From Gnetum montanum (Eukaryota > Streptophyta > Gnetopsida > Gnetales > Gnetaceae): 64,000 bases of DNA. Below the pieces are notes generated by a model that was not told where the DNA came from, ran no database searches, and saw only the letters and a list, made by a program, of their open reading frames with translations. Made by a program: the position numbers and the translations under genes. Below are positions 1-10,699 of the stretch, in pieces. The DNA is taken from positions 117,644 through 181,643 of the forward strand of contig MNCI01005055.1 of the NCBI GenBank assembly GCA_015680685.1, given 5' to 3'. How positions within the stretch are numbered: the first letter of the stretch is position 1; each line of letters starts with the position of its first letter.

Positions 1-2536
1 AGTGTGCTAGTGGTCCTTGAAATAAATGACCAACTATTCGTAGACCTCTTTGGTGTCCTTGCTAATGGTCTCCCCATAGGGGCAAAGACCAAAAAAGAGG
101 CAAACCATTAGGGGGACATTGAGGAATGGTTAGGGATGGCGAAAGGGTGAAAGGGGATCCTTATGGAAAAAGTGAAGCTAAAAGCAGTTAATAATATTTA
201 CCCCATCTTCCATGCCAATGATTTCCCCAAGCTACTTTCCCAAGGAAAGATCATTGGGGTTAAGCAAGCTTGGATGATGAGAGAGGTCATGGAAGAGGGG
301 GCCTATTACAACTGGGCTAGGCATCTCTATAAAGTTCTACAAGCTAAAATGGTCAAGCTTCATAAGAAGCATGAGTCTCATTTCAACGTACATCATTCCT
401 TTTATGTAGATTTCTTGTGGCATTTTGTGAAATTCTTGGTGGTCTATGAGAATGGAGTCTGGGTTATGCAAGATCTTAACTCGATTTCTAAACCATGGAT
501 CTACCAAGTCTTCCAGACCACCTGAGCCCAAGATCCCCCAGAAGAAATTTATGAGTCATTTTCCATGATGACCAAGGATCGGGTGGCCCACAACTTCTAT
601 GGCTAGGATAGTGTGGGAGAGGTGTCCCCTGCTACTATGGGTAATGTATCACAGGGGAAATGCCTCATCGTGGAGATGGTGTCCACCAAGTTGTAGTGAA
701 AGAGGTCTTGTCCAGCTGAGGAACCTCCCTATACAGAAGAAGAAGAGGGGCGGACACTACAGTTCAAGCTATGCAACATATAGCCCCCATTGGTAAATGT
801 TTTTTCATTTTTCTTGTTTCTTCACTTACTTGGTTAATGCTTGCTACACTATGCTTCGCTAGGTAGCGTAGCATTGATTTTGAGTTAATATGCTATGGCC
901 TGATGCAAACTTTCTTTGCTATTAGAGGAAGAAGAAGAAGGAGGAGGAGGTGACAAGGAGGTGTTGACCCTCAAAATAGGGACAACTAATAAAGATGTGG
1001 GGGCTCCAACCACAAAGGGAAGGGCCCCAGTCAAGATAGAAGGGACCCCTACCACAAAGGAAGGGGCTCTCGTCAACAAAGAAAACACCCCTATCAACAA
1101 GGGGGATGTTTTGGCCAATGAGGAGGATTCCCCCACTAATGAGGAAGATACTGGTGCCTTAAAAAGAAAGGCATCAGCGAATAAAGAGGAAGCCCATGTC
1201 AACAAGAAAGGAACCTCTACTAATGATCCTTTCACTGAGTACATTTCAGCATTGAAGGAGCAAATGAACACAAAGGGTGCTACCATAATGTTAAGCCAGC
1301 AAGGAGGGGAGCTACAACTAGATGCTAGTGAGTTTGACCATATATTTGATGGTATGTCAATGGAAGACCCCCTACTATCACCCCTGAGGGTTTGTTGGGT
1401 AGGAGCCTTTACACTGTCATTTGTGTTACTCACCAACTCTATTATATTCCACCTCGGTCATGACTAACACATTTGGTTATATGGCAAACACTAATTTTGA
1501 CACTGCAGGACCTTCCTTGATTCAGCTGGAACCATGGGCCAAGACCCCTGACAAGCTTACGTTCATGCAAGCGGTTGTCAACAACATGATCAACCATCTC
1601 AAATAGGTCAAATCGGAAGTGGGTAAGTAAAGTGGCTATGCTAGGCTTTTAGCTTGCTACACTAGACTTCTTGAGTTGCCAAACTTTGCTACGCTACTGT
1701 AACTAATGTGCTTCTACGTGTGATAACAACATCTCGCCTCAACTGGGACCCAAAATAAGCAGTAAAGGTAGACATCATGCCTACATTCCCACTTGAAGTG
1801 ACCAAGGTGTCTCGTCGCATATACGAAGAGGCTAGAAAATGTGCATTGCACTTGGCATGCTCCTTATGGGAGAATGAAGACCTCTGGAAATGGAGCTAGA
1901 GGTAAGAGAGAGAAAAGGCCAATCTAACAACTGAGGTGGGAGACCTTCATTCTAGGAATGAGTTCCTCTTGGCCCGTGATACTAACGATGGTAGATTATG
2001 CAAGATATTGGATGGTTGTGTGGCTCAACAACGAGGCCACCTAGGAGATAATTGAGTAGCAAATGTAGATGGACTTGTTGGCTTAGAAAAACCAAGACTA
2101 GAAGGATTATAGTGCTAGAGTTTACGATTGGGGGTAGTCCTAGAAAAATCACAAGTATATGTATAAACTGGAACGTGCCACCTACCACAAACAATATCTG
2201 GATTCTTCAGTAATGTTGTATACTCATGAAGCATTCTTGTATGTCGTTGGTGCTTCTAAGGCCTACAAAAAGTTCATGCAGCAAGTGACGATCAGTGAGT
2301 CACCTGAGTGGAAAGTGAATCTTCCCATAAGTGAGACCACCACTAGCTCCTTTTCTTTGGGACTGCCAAGATGGACGACCATCGAAAAGGAGAAAGTTGC
2401 AGCAAATGCTAAACTAAGCAATAGGCACTGGGTAGATATTATAGAGGAGGAGGTCTGGCATCACCTTGGGATCAAATTGGATCACATACCCCCTAAGACA
2501 GATGCAGAACCATCTTGGGTTAGTTACTTTTTATGA
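1..2536 (+). pseudogene. Extra ORF antisense to element A gag-PR, with intron-like gaps; function unknown
   Basis: Frame 1 is coding-like from base 1 to about 792 with few stops (TAG near 109, TGA near 148). It contains a stretch rich in aromatic and basic residues (163-525). A possible GT-AG intron follows (793-925). A Glu/Lys/Thr-rich low-complexity segment with many PTTKE/PVNKE-like steps spans 926-1388. Further GT...AG gaps lie near 1389-1509 and 1623-1769. The last block, about 1770-2536, reads as charged helical sequence ending in WVSYFL. Exon phases do not all match, so it is probably dead. I do not recognise the protein family. Its place downstream of protease and in antisense orientation matches the accessory ORFs reported for Retand-like elements. 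It could instead be a fragment of a captured host gene. Confidence 0.45.
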
Positions 2537-2861
2537 TGCAACAGCTTATGTTTTTCTAGTCGTTATGTGTAACTCTAGTTGACTACTTCATGTTTATGGT
2601 GCATATTCCAGATGAAGAAGCAAGGCCCTTAGAGGAAAGAAATGATGATGCAGAAGAACGCGATGCATACAGAAATGATGTAGGGGAAGATGACATATGA
2701 CAAAAGGGCTTTTGATTTCTGTATTTTTATATTTTTGTAAAACTGTTGCAAACATTATCTACGTGAAATTTTAAATGAAAGATAGATTATGGAAAGATTG
2801 ATGCTACTCTAGTTTATGCGTTATGTATGTTATCTATGCGATTAGTTTCTATCTTTTTTGT

Positions 2862-3096
2862 TTTAGTTTTAGGCCATTTTGGGCCATGGTGTGATATAGC
2901 TTTAGGCCATTTTGGACTATGGTGTGATATAGTTTTAGGCCATTTCAGGCCATGCATAGTTTTAGGCCATTTCAGGCCATCGCTAGTTTTAGGCGATTCT
3001 AGGCCACCACTAGTTTTAGGCCATTTCGAGCCATGGCTAGTTTTAGGCAATTTTGAGCCATGGTGCAATATAGGTTTAGGCCATTTCAGGCCATTG
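2862..3096. repeat. Tandem repeat, 8 units of 27 or 33 bp
   Basis: Each unit has the core TTTTAGGCCATTTCAGGCCA followed by a variable ATGGTGTGATATAG-like spacer. Unit lengths are 27 or 33 bp, both multiples of three, so both strands stay open: the minus strand reads repeated KWPKT-like steps and the plus strand repeated VLGHF-like steps. It sits directly after the end of gag-protease, where pol would begin. Tandem repeats next to coding modules are common in Tat/Ogre-type elements. Translation is unlikely but cannot be excluded. Confidence 0.85.
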
Positions 3097-3254
3097 GGTA
3101 AACAAAAGGTATCTTAACGATTTTAGAAAAGTAAGTTGGTGTACCTAGTGTAGATGGATGAATGCAAAGCCAATAAGTGGTAAATGTACAAAGGATGTTA
3201 ATTGGGTAGGAAGCAGTGGGGTTGCTATGCTATGCGTAACTACTTTCTGATCCA

Positions 3255-6200
3255 TCATGGATTGGGCAAGGCGTAAGGTTGAGATGCTTTGCTAAGGCAT
3301 TCATCTACATCATTCTCGTCTACATGGAAGGACAACTCAGCCCACGCATTTTTGTTTTTTGAGTCGATGCATTGGGCCGGCTCTTTCACTAAACAGTCAG
3401 TATCTATGGAGACAAGCACTTCATTCTCAGAGGTTATGACCTCCGAGCCCTTCTCCATGTCTACGTTATTTATTGCTTGCTTTGCTACCTCATAACCGTG
3501 GATTACGACTTCCTTGCCTACATAGGGTAGATGGATCTCCTGATGTATGGGCAAAGAGATGGCCCTAAGTTGTGCTAACCATGACCTCCCCAAGATCAGG
3601 TTAAACCTGGGCATCTCTTTCACCAAGATAAATGTTGCATTAGTGGAGAACTAGTCCCCTACCACAAAGTCAATGTGGATCATGCCTTTCACTGTGACCT
3701 ATGCCCCGTTGAACAACTTTAAGCATGGTGTTGTTGTAGGTATGATTTGGTTGACCAAACCCAACTTGTCCACTATAAGGAATGGGATGACATTCGTAGT
3801 AGCCCCATCATCAATGTGTACCTTTTGGATCTTATGTTGACCGATCCAAATTATGATTGAAAGAGGTGTTGTAGATACCTAACCCTTTTCAAGGTCTTCC
3901 CTAATGGAATCATTGCAAAAAGTCAATTGGGATGGCTATGGTTCTGCAGGTGCAGAAGGAAGCATAACTAAGTGAATCACTTTTTCTTCTGCTGGCATGT
4001 TTTCGTTAACTGGTATTGCCATTAACATGTGAACCAGAGCCTCACGGTGTGTAGTAGAATTCATAATCACGTCATACAGGCTCAATGTTATGTTTTTTTA
4101 TTTTAAAGCTTGCTTGACCTACGTGAGAGCGCTTAAAAGGTCTGGGCCACCTTCTTGTTTACTGCCTTTCTCCTCTTCCATTTGTTCCATGAGACGTATT
4201 TCCCAAGGAGGGATAATTTCGAGTTTGGGATTAGACCCTTTCGGGTGAGGTGGCAATGACTATGCATGCATAGCAACGTCATCTTTCGGAAATGAGGACA
4301 TAGATGCAAAGGGTGAGGATGTAGGTTTGGAAGTACCCGAGGTGGTACATTCCATTGATGCTTCACCCATCAAACGCTCTTCTCATTTCTTGGATAAGAA
4401 GGCTGAGGTGTTGTCTTATGCGAGGCAGGGGCAATTAAATGGCTTGGCCCCCTGATGATGAATGGCGCTAACAGTGTTAATGCCTGCAGTGATGGTGTTG
4501 TTTTGCTTATAGGTGGTGTAGGAGAGGATGTCTGGGGAGGGACTCTAAGGACAAATGATTTCTACAGAGTTTTCTTAGCCACTAGCGGTGTTGGTGCATT
4601 ATGCTGAGAAACACAAACCATAAATGGTTGCTAGGGTGGTTTAGGGTCACTGTCAACATCGATGGTGTTGATAATGTAGCTAGCATTTTTGGTGTTAAGA
4701 GGATCTGTATAGACATGCAAAGACTGATTTTCGGGACACACTAGGTTGCTTTCGTGTAAAATCAATTTCCCTTGATCAATCATTCTTTGGATGTCATCTT
4801 TTAATGCCATGGAGTAATCCGTGTTGTGACCACACTATTGATGATACTCACAGAATTGCTCCAGCCTGAAATTCTTAGGAATTGGCAGCTAATTGGGCAA
4901 GGCCAAGGAGGGGTTCCTAAGGAGTTTGCAGTATCATTGATGTTTTTTTGACTCCCTCCTCTAACATCTGCTTATATTGGATATGCCCCGCCACCAATAA
5001 TTGCATCAAAAGTTTTGAAGGCTTGACAGGTAGTGGGGTATATTTAGAGCGATCTTTACGCTCAAAGTTTGGCTTGGGTGGTGTATATGCTTTGGATGTG
5101 GATGTGGAGGGTTGAGCTGCGTTGCCCTAGTTAGGAGAGGGGTTAGATGCTGCTACGACCACTTTCTTGTTGTTCTTATTATTTTTGGGTTTGACTTCGT
5201 TTACCATAGCAGCCACTGTGGCTATTGCAGCCTTGCCCTTGTCCTTGTCCCTCTTCATAAAGGTGTTCTTGTATGCAACATAGGCCAGGACTTTGCTTGC
5301 CTCAACCGTGTCTTGTATGTTCTTGATCTAGGCGAAATCCTGACTAAGAGTCCAGGGAGAAAGATAGTACAATTTGGACTTAATGAAGTCATTCACTGCA
5401 CCCTTAAAGATGGCTAGAAAATAGGCCTCCGTGATGGGCTCACGAATCTCATTAAGGGTAGTGCTCCACTGTTATATGAATTTCTAGACCAGTTCGAGTG
5501 GATCTTTCTTAACACATATTAACTAATCCAGCATAACCTCTGGTCTCAAGCTATCCTTGAAATGCGTTATGAATTGGGTCAGTAACTCCTCTAGGGTTGA
5601 GATGGAGGAGCACAGAAGCACGTTGTACTACTCTAGGGCTTTTCCCATTAGAGACATAGCAAAGACGTAGATGATTGTATGTGGTCATTGTTGTAGAAGA
5701 AGGGATTCATATCTAAACGTAACAAGATGGGCATTAGGATCACCCTCCCCATTGTATTTTGTAAAATATGAGAGTGGAATTCTATGGGGTAAATTTAGCA
5801 TGGGGACTGTTGGGCTAATGGGATCATCATGGTAGAAATCCATAATTTGTACCATGTCAGATCCAGTAGTCTTAAGGCATTTGATTTCTTTAGTGAGGGT
5901 CTAGATAAGCTGGAATGCTTAATCCAGACCTAGGGATGATGTGGATGGTTATGGAGCTATAGAGGCAGCTCCCATCTGTGGCATGGTAGGGGCAGCAACT
6001 TGGCCCATAAGAGGTGTTTTTGGGGTAGCCCCTATGAAAGGTGTTGCTTGTGCTATCCACCACCCGATAGGTAGTGCTGTAGGAGTAGCAGCTACTAGTT
6101 GTTCCACGAGGTAGGCTGTTTGTGTGGCCAGTCAGACAGACCATAGTCCCGCACTTGGTTGTACCATTTGTGGGACCTGGTACATTTGGTGGTGAGCATA

Positions 6201-6995
6201 GTGGGACATTTATGATGGCTACGAAATAGGAAGAGAAGTGAATGGGGTCTACCATGTGGATGGGACTGAGCCCACTGCTCATGGTGGGACAGGTGTAGAC
6301 ACTAGAATGGATGTGGAAACTGCATGCAATTGCGATATATGTGCACCGTGCATGTAGGGCATGGTAGCCGTGATCGGTGCATGGTGTGATGTAGGAATGG
6401 ACTAAGGAACAATTTGAAGAGGGGTAGTGGCTAAGAATCAAACAAGGGAGTAGGCATGTTGATACGCCAAGGGCATGGCATGGCTACTCGTTGCCGATGA
6501 AATCACAAGTTGCAGTGGTGCAAATGTGATCATAAAGGGAGCAGCGATAGAGAGTGGGTTTGTCTAGAAAGATAGGGTGGGAGGAAGGGTGGCAGGGTTC
6601 GTTTGACCCCCACCCTTGGATTGGGAATCCAGTTCCTCTTGCCCATCTTGGAACGTCTCATCATGATGAGACACCGTGTCTCATGGCTCCCTGACCTAGT
6701 CAACCCTATCAGCTAATCTATGAGCCATTGATGGGTTTGCGTTAGAGGAATGAAAATGCTAAGAGTGGGAATAAATTTCTTTCTATTATAGTAAGCAAAC
6801 TCGAAGCTGCGCTTGTCTTTGAGTTCTCATGCATCTAAGGGAAGATTTTCCTAAACCTTAGCGTAGAGAAAGTTATACTACTCGTATTGCTAAGCCAGGC
6901 ACTAGACTGGGTAGCTTCTTGACATCCATGATGCCCTAAACCAAGAGGGGGATCTCAACGATAGAGGTAGTAGTTGCGGTACGTGAGGAAATCAT
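3255..6995 (-). pseudogene. gag-protease polyprotein of element A (Tat-like Ty3/gypsy)
   Basis: The start at 6995 (MISSRT...) and the stop at 3255 are in the same frame, spanning 1247 codons with no net frameshift but many in-frame stops. The first third is Pro/Thr/Ala-rich. A gag core follows with GEGDPNAHLVTFRYESLLLQ near 5.7 kb and a LEELLTQFITHFKDSL-type helix. At about 4.76-4.87 kb there is a knuckle-like motif (QFCEYHQ.CGHNTDY.MALK), typical of Tat-type gag. The C-terminal part is a retropepsin-like region ending in FNLILGRSWL (about 3.6 kb) and then an acidic tail. Gag would build the virus-like particle and protease would mature it. The polyprotein stops where RT should start, so this copy cannot be autonomous. 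Confidence 0.75.
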
Positions 6996-7574
6996 TTTTG
7001 TAAAGCTAAAAGGGCTTGTAAATAAGAAAACAAAGAGATCAAGCGGCTATCAAAGGCTTTCTATCTTGTAGGATTCTAGAGGAACTGTTAGAGCAACCAA
7101 TCTATACCACACAATGCGTAAACAACTGGAAAATGGTGTCATGTTTAAGTTAGTGCATGATGGGGTAAAAAATGCATGTAGGACTAACGTGAAACATGGA
7201 AAAGGAACCAAAATGCCCTCTTTCTATCGCCAGAAAACTATAGCAACCGAAAATGTGAGTGGCTGGAAACACCGAGAGGTTGTCAGGTGAACAGTTTTAA
7301 CCCTGGATCCGTGCAAGGGCCGTGCTGGATAAAATGGAAATGGGGTGCCCTAAACAATCTGGTCGATCAGACAAGGACTTAACCAATGTAACTTAACCTT
7401 TTGTAAATGTTATTTTAAATGTGGAACATGTGAGATTTAACTAATAATAAATAAATGCAATGATAGAGAAAATGATGCCAAACAATGATGACAATAAATA
7501 AATAACAGACTGACTAGGATAAGAAAATGCACCACCGCAAATTCGCGGGTTCGATTCTCTTCTTTTCTTGAAAA
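6996..7574 (-). other. 5' leader and putative primer-binding region of element A
   Basis: There is no gene here. Between the gag start and the LTR-like region the sequence is A-rich. Near 7540-7560 the minus strand reads GAATCGAACCCGCG, which is complementary to a tRNA T-arm (GGTTCGATTC on the plus strand). That would suit a tRNA primer site next to an LTR ending around 7575. The match does not begin with TGG, so the exact PBS is uncertain. Confidence 0.4.
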
Positions 7575-7867
7575 TGTATAACAAGTTATACAATGTTGGA
7601 GGCACACAGAGAGTCTAGGAATGACTGGAACACTTGAAATACCTTAACTATGTTTTTGAGTACAAGCTTAAGAGCTAATAGTACAAAGTGCCAACAAGAA
7701 AAAAGCTACTGCCAAGTGCCAATGCTAAAAGTGCTGACTGCCAAAATTTGCCAACCAGGGGGATTCTCAATTTGCCAATCAATTGAGTTCTCGATTTTCC
7801 AACTACTAAAATTTACCAACCTTTTGAATTGCTAATTTTCCAACCCTTTGAGTGTTTCTTGTTGGGG

Positions 7868-7876
7868 TATTTATAG
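7868..7876 (-). promoter_or_regulatory. TATA box of element A LTR
   Basis: The minus-strand sequence GGCCCTATAAATACCCC is a near-consensus plant TATA box. Transcription would start about 30 bp further left and run towards the gag start at 6995. Confidence 0.55.
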
Positions 7877-8059
7877 GGCCAAGAGCATGTGAGATATGAG
7901 GCTTGGATGACATGTGTCCTAGATCCACAAAATGTTGACGTGTCCATACTGCATGAACATGTAAATTCGATCATGAACTTGTCACACTGCAATCATGCTA
8001 TTGAAACTAGAGATGCTGGAATCAAATATGCCGACAATGTAGACAAGGAGTAAGGCACA

Positions 8060-8756
8060 CTAAAGTAGCATAGCTGCCTACTACGCTATGTAGCGTAGCT
8101 TCTCAGCATAGCATAGCTGCATGCTACACTGTGCTATGCTATTAGTTCAAAAAATAAATTTGCATTGAAGTCAACTACATCTACTAGAAGCTTCGGCATA
8201 CGTCAGGTCAACTTGTGCAACATTTTTTTGATTTGCATCTTTGCTATGCTACGCTACACCACATAGCATTACATAGCGTAGCAATTAGCTTCATTCGTGA
8301 ACCATGTTGAAATTGCAAACGCTTGCTTGGTTCTTTGATTATGCTAACAATTGCAACTTTTGCCTTTTGTGAAGGGAAGCTTTTGAACTTGCTGAACTTG
8401 CATTTGAGACACTCATTACTACTTTTGAATGATCACTACACTATGCTATGCTATGTAGCATAGCACAGCGTAGCAACTAGTGTATCTTACTTTTTGCTCA
8501 ATCTGCCACTTTCTAGTAGGATATTTATTTTTCCAAAGGACTTGAAGTCAAACAAGGCAACTGGTTTTAAAGGCCAGAGTGCTTGCAAAGTGCAATTGGA
8601 ATCTCTAGGTAAGCTGGGCCTTTCTGTTTTTCCTTTGCTACACTGTGCTACACTGTGTAGCGTAGCGTTGCATAACACTTTGTTTTGCAACAGTTTGGTT
8701 GCTTGAAAAACTATCTTTTGAGGATTGCTACGCTACATAGTGTAGCGTAGTGTAGC
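8060..8756. repeat. Cluster of palindromic GCTACGCTA / TAGCGTAGC motifs
   Basis: At least five clusters (8060-8145, 8241-8285, 8432-8476, 8634-8672, 8727-8756) consist of GCTAYGCTA-type words next to their reverse complement TAGCRTAGC. Each can fold into a short hairpin. At 8727-8756 the two arms are separated by only a few bases. Related words also occur at 842-873, 1637-1700 and 3219-3238, inside the antisense ORF gaps and beside the tandem repeat of the same element. Confidence 0.8.
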
Positions 8757-9732
8757 AAACTTCTTCACTAGAAAACTTGTTAAACTATTTAGTGCATCCT
8801 GAGCACCGTTGACAACTCCAAGTGTGGTTTCTGAGTAACCTATCAATCGGGTGTGTTGCCCAGGTGAGCAGGCCAGAGAGTCCATCGGGCCTGTCAGCAC
8901 TAGAGGTAGAAAAATTGCTAGACTAGCTAGTCTGAACTCAGAGCGTTCATTTCCTGCCAAGCATTTATGAGGCTACACTTGCGGAATTTCTTGCCTCAGT
9001 TCTGAGACCCTAGTGAACCAAGAGTGCCTCAAACTTTATAGGGTGTTTCAATATTATTTACTTGAGTTCTAATGAAAAACATATAGCATATCATTGCCAA
9101 TACATGTTATCCATGCTTGAAAGTAGTCATTTTGTAAGGTTAACATAGTAATAACCTAATAAAATTTTTTGTTGGTTCCACTAGGAAGACATGTTATCCA
9201 TGCCTTAAGGTAGGTAGTTTCTCAAAAATTTCAAGGTTTCTTGGACTCACATTGATTACAGTATGAGAAATACATGTTACCCTTGCCCAAGGCCACTTCT
9301 CTATCCAATGTCCAAGTCTCCTTTAAAAATATACTATGTTATTAATAAATTTCTTTCTTATATTTCATTTTCAATTGTTAATATTTCATGTAGTTCTAAT
9401 AGTCTTATGCTTATTAGTTTTAAGATGATACAATGTGATATCAATGGTAAGTGGTATGGACTTTATTTGAATCTTGGATAGAAGAGATAATGATCATTTT
9501 AACCATGCATCACACATAAAATTCATTATGCCCATGGTAAGACACCTCACGTCCCATTTTCTACAATCTCTGCTACTACCATTTCATCTCACTATTATAT
9601 ATAATCATAACTTAATGATTTTTTATAATACAATGTTATTTAATTTCTTGAGCAATACTAACATGTGTGTTTTTGAAAGACAGGTATGTTTTACATTCAA
9701 CTCCTTGAGTGTCTATGAACACTTGTAGGTGT

Positions 9733-9791
9733 AGTTATACAAGGGCACTAAGGATTGGAGCCTGCTTTAGGGAGAATCCACTTGTATAACT
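9733..9791 (+). other. Conserved noncoding hairpin module (element B copy)
   Basis: The arms AGTTATACAAG (9733-9743) and CTTGTATAACT (9781-9791) are perfectly complementary over 11 bp. They enclose the block CCTGCTTTAGGGAGAATCCA, which recurs with few changes in elements C, E and F at the corresponding place. There is no coding potential. The role is unknown. Confidence 0.8.
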
Positions 9792-10344
9792 CTTGTGCTT
9801 CATACTTGATGACTAATTTCACATCATCTTGTGCCTCCAGAATACTTATACAATCATTGTTATTTCCCTACACACTCATATTCATTCATACATTTGGTAA
9901 TTTTCATCAACAATCTCCTACAAAGCTTAAATGACTTACTTTATCCAAACTCTTTCTTTTACATGATTTCAATGATAAATTCTTACATTCTAAGCATCAC
10001 CTATGATTAAGAACCATTTGGACCATCTCTATACCTTCTAGAATATCCATTTTATCTAATTTTTGCATAAAAAACTACACAAAATCTTGAAAATTTTCAC
10101 GATAATATCATAGATATAATGTATGAGCCCTTACGATATTACATCCATGTTGTTGTATCTACAATATATCCATAATAGAAATCTATATGTGTGTGTGAGG
10201 TATTAAATTTTTTTTATTCTTTCATTTCACACATAAGGAGTTCATGCTATTTTTTTTACCTCCACACTTCAAAGAGCCATATCTTTCTCACTGCAACTCT
10301 GATTTAAGTTATTCTTGTTTCCTTTCACTCACAGAGTGACCAAC

Positions 10345-10360
10345 TTAGTCATGGGATAGA
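10345..10360 (+). promoter_or_regulatory. Internal polypurine-tract-like copy (element B)
   Basis: TTAGTCATGGGATAGA resembles the element's own terminal PPT (TTAGTCATGGGGATATGA, 13703-13720). It lies about 3.3 kb upstream of it, between the hairpin module and the extra ORF. The three related elements have a similar internal copy. Confidence 0.5.
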
Positions 10361-10699
10361 TTACTACATGTAAATGCATGAATTGCATACAATTGTTTCT
10401 AAATCCTGGAAAAACAAAACAAGGATAAGAAAAATAACAAATGATTATATTTTAACCTAACAGAGGCTAAGAAATCTAATGATTCTTTCGAAATAGTCAT
10501 TCAAACACATTTTAAATAAGATATTAATGATTGTGATAGGTCATGAAAGATAATTGTTTCTAACTCTGTAAACCTAATTAGAACTAAATTTGACATTAAG
10601 GAATGATCTTAATCAAACCCAAGAATTAGAGAAAGGGTTATGAACCATAAATATTTTTCTAAGTTAATGGAGTAATTTCAAAATTATTAATGATTGTAG

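Larger units (their letters stand above)
7575..8760 (-). mobile_element. Putative 5' LTR of element A
   Basis: On the minus strand a TATA-type box CTATAAATA lies at 7876-7868, about 300 bp ahead of the putative primer site, as expected for an LTR with U3, R and U5. Short palindromic GCTACGCTA clusters fill the upstream part (8060-8756). 8761-9000 may still be U3. The outer edge is not defined because no second LTR copy is in the window. Confidence 0.45.
1..9000 (-). mobile_element. Element A: degraded Tat-like Ty3/gypsy LTR retrotransposon (left end outside window)
   Basis: On the minus strand I read, in order, an LTR-like region with a TATA box (about 7575-8760), a leader, a gag-protease frame (6995-3255), a tandem repeat (2862-3096), and an ORF in the opposite orientation (1-2536). 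A gag-PR frame of over 1200 codons, a single Cys/His knuckle of the Tat type and an extra antisense ORF downstream of pol fit what is known of Tat/Retand-type plant elements. RT, RNase H and integrase are missing: the sequence passes from the end of protease straight into the repeat. The 3' LTR must lie left of position 1. The right boundary is approximate, because I could not find a second LTR to define it. Confidence 0.6.

Noticed and set aside
885-1436. 183-residue minus-strand ORF, Ser/Leu/Val-rich
   Set aside because: Mirror of the Glu/Lys/Thr-rich plus-strand segment at 926-1388; composition artefact.
1982-2194. Short minus-strand ORF opposite the antisense ORF of element A
   Set aside because: No domain and no neighbours in frame; most likely a shadow of the plus-strand coding-like block.
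2862-3096. Possible CRISPR-like array
   Set aside because: Units are contiguous degenerate tandem repeats without unique spacers, and the DNA is plant nuclear.
5890-6441. 183-residue minus-strand ORF, Ser/Thr/His-rich
   Set aside because: Same strand but a different frame from the 6995-3255 gag-PR frame, in a low-complexity Pro/Thr/Ala region; a frame shadow.
7535-7560. tRNA-like GGTTCGATTC box suggesting a tRNA gene
   Set aside because: No acceptor or anticodon stems can be formed around it. It is better explained as sequence related to a retroelement primer site.
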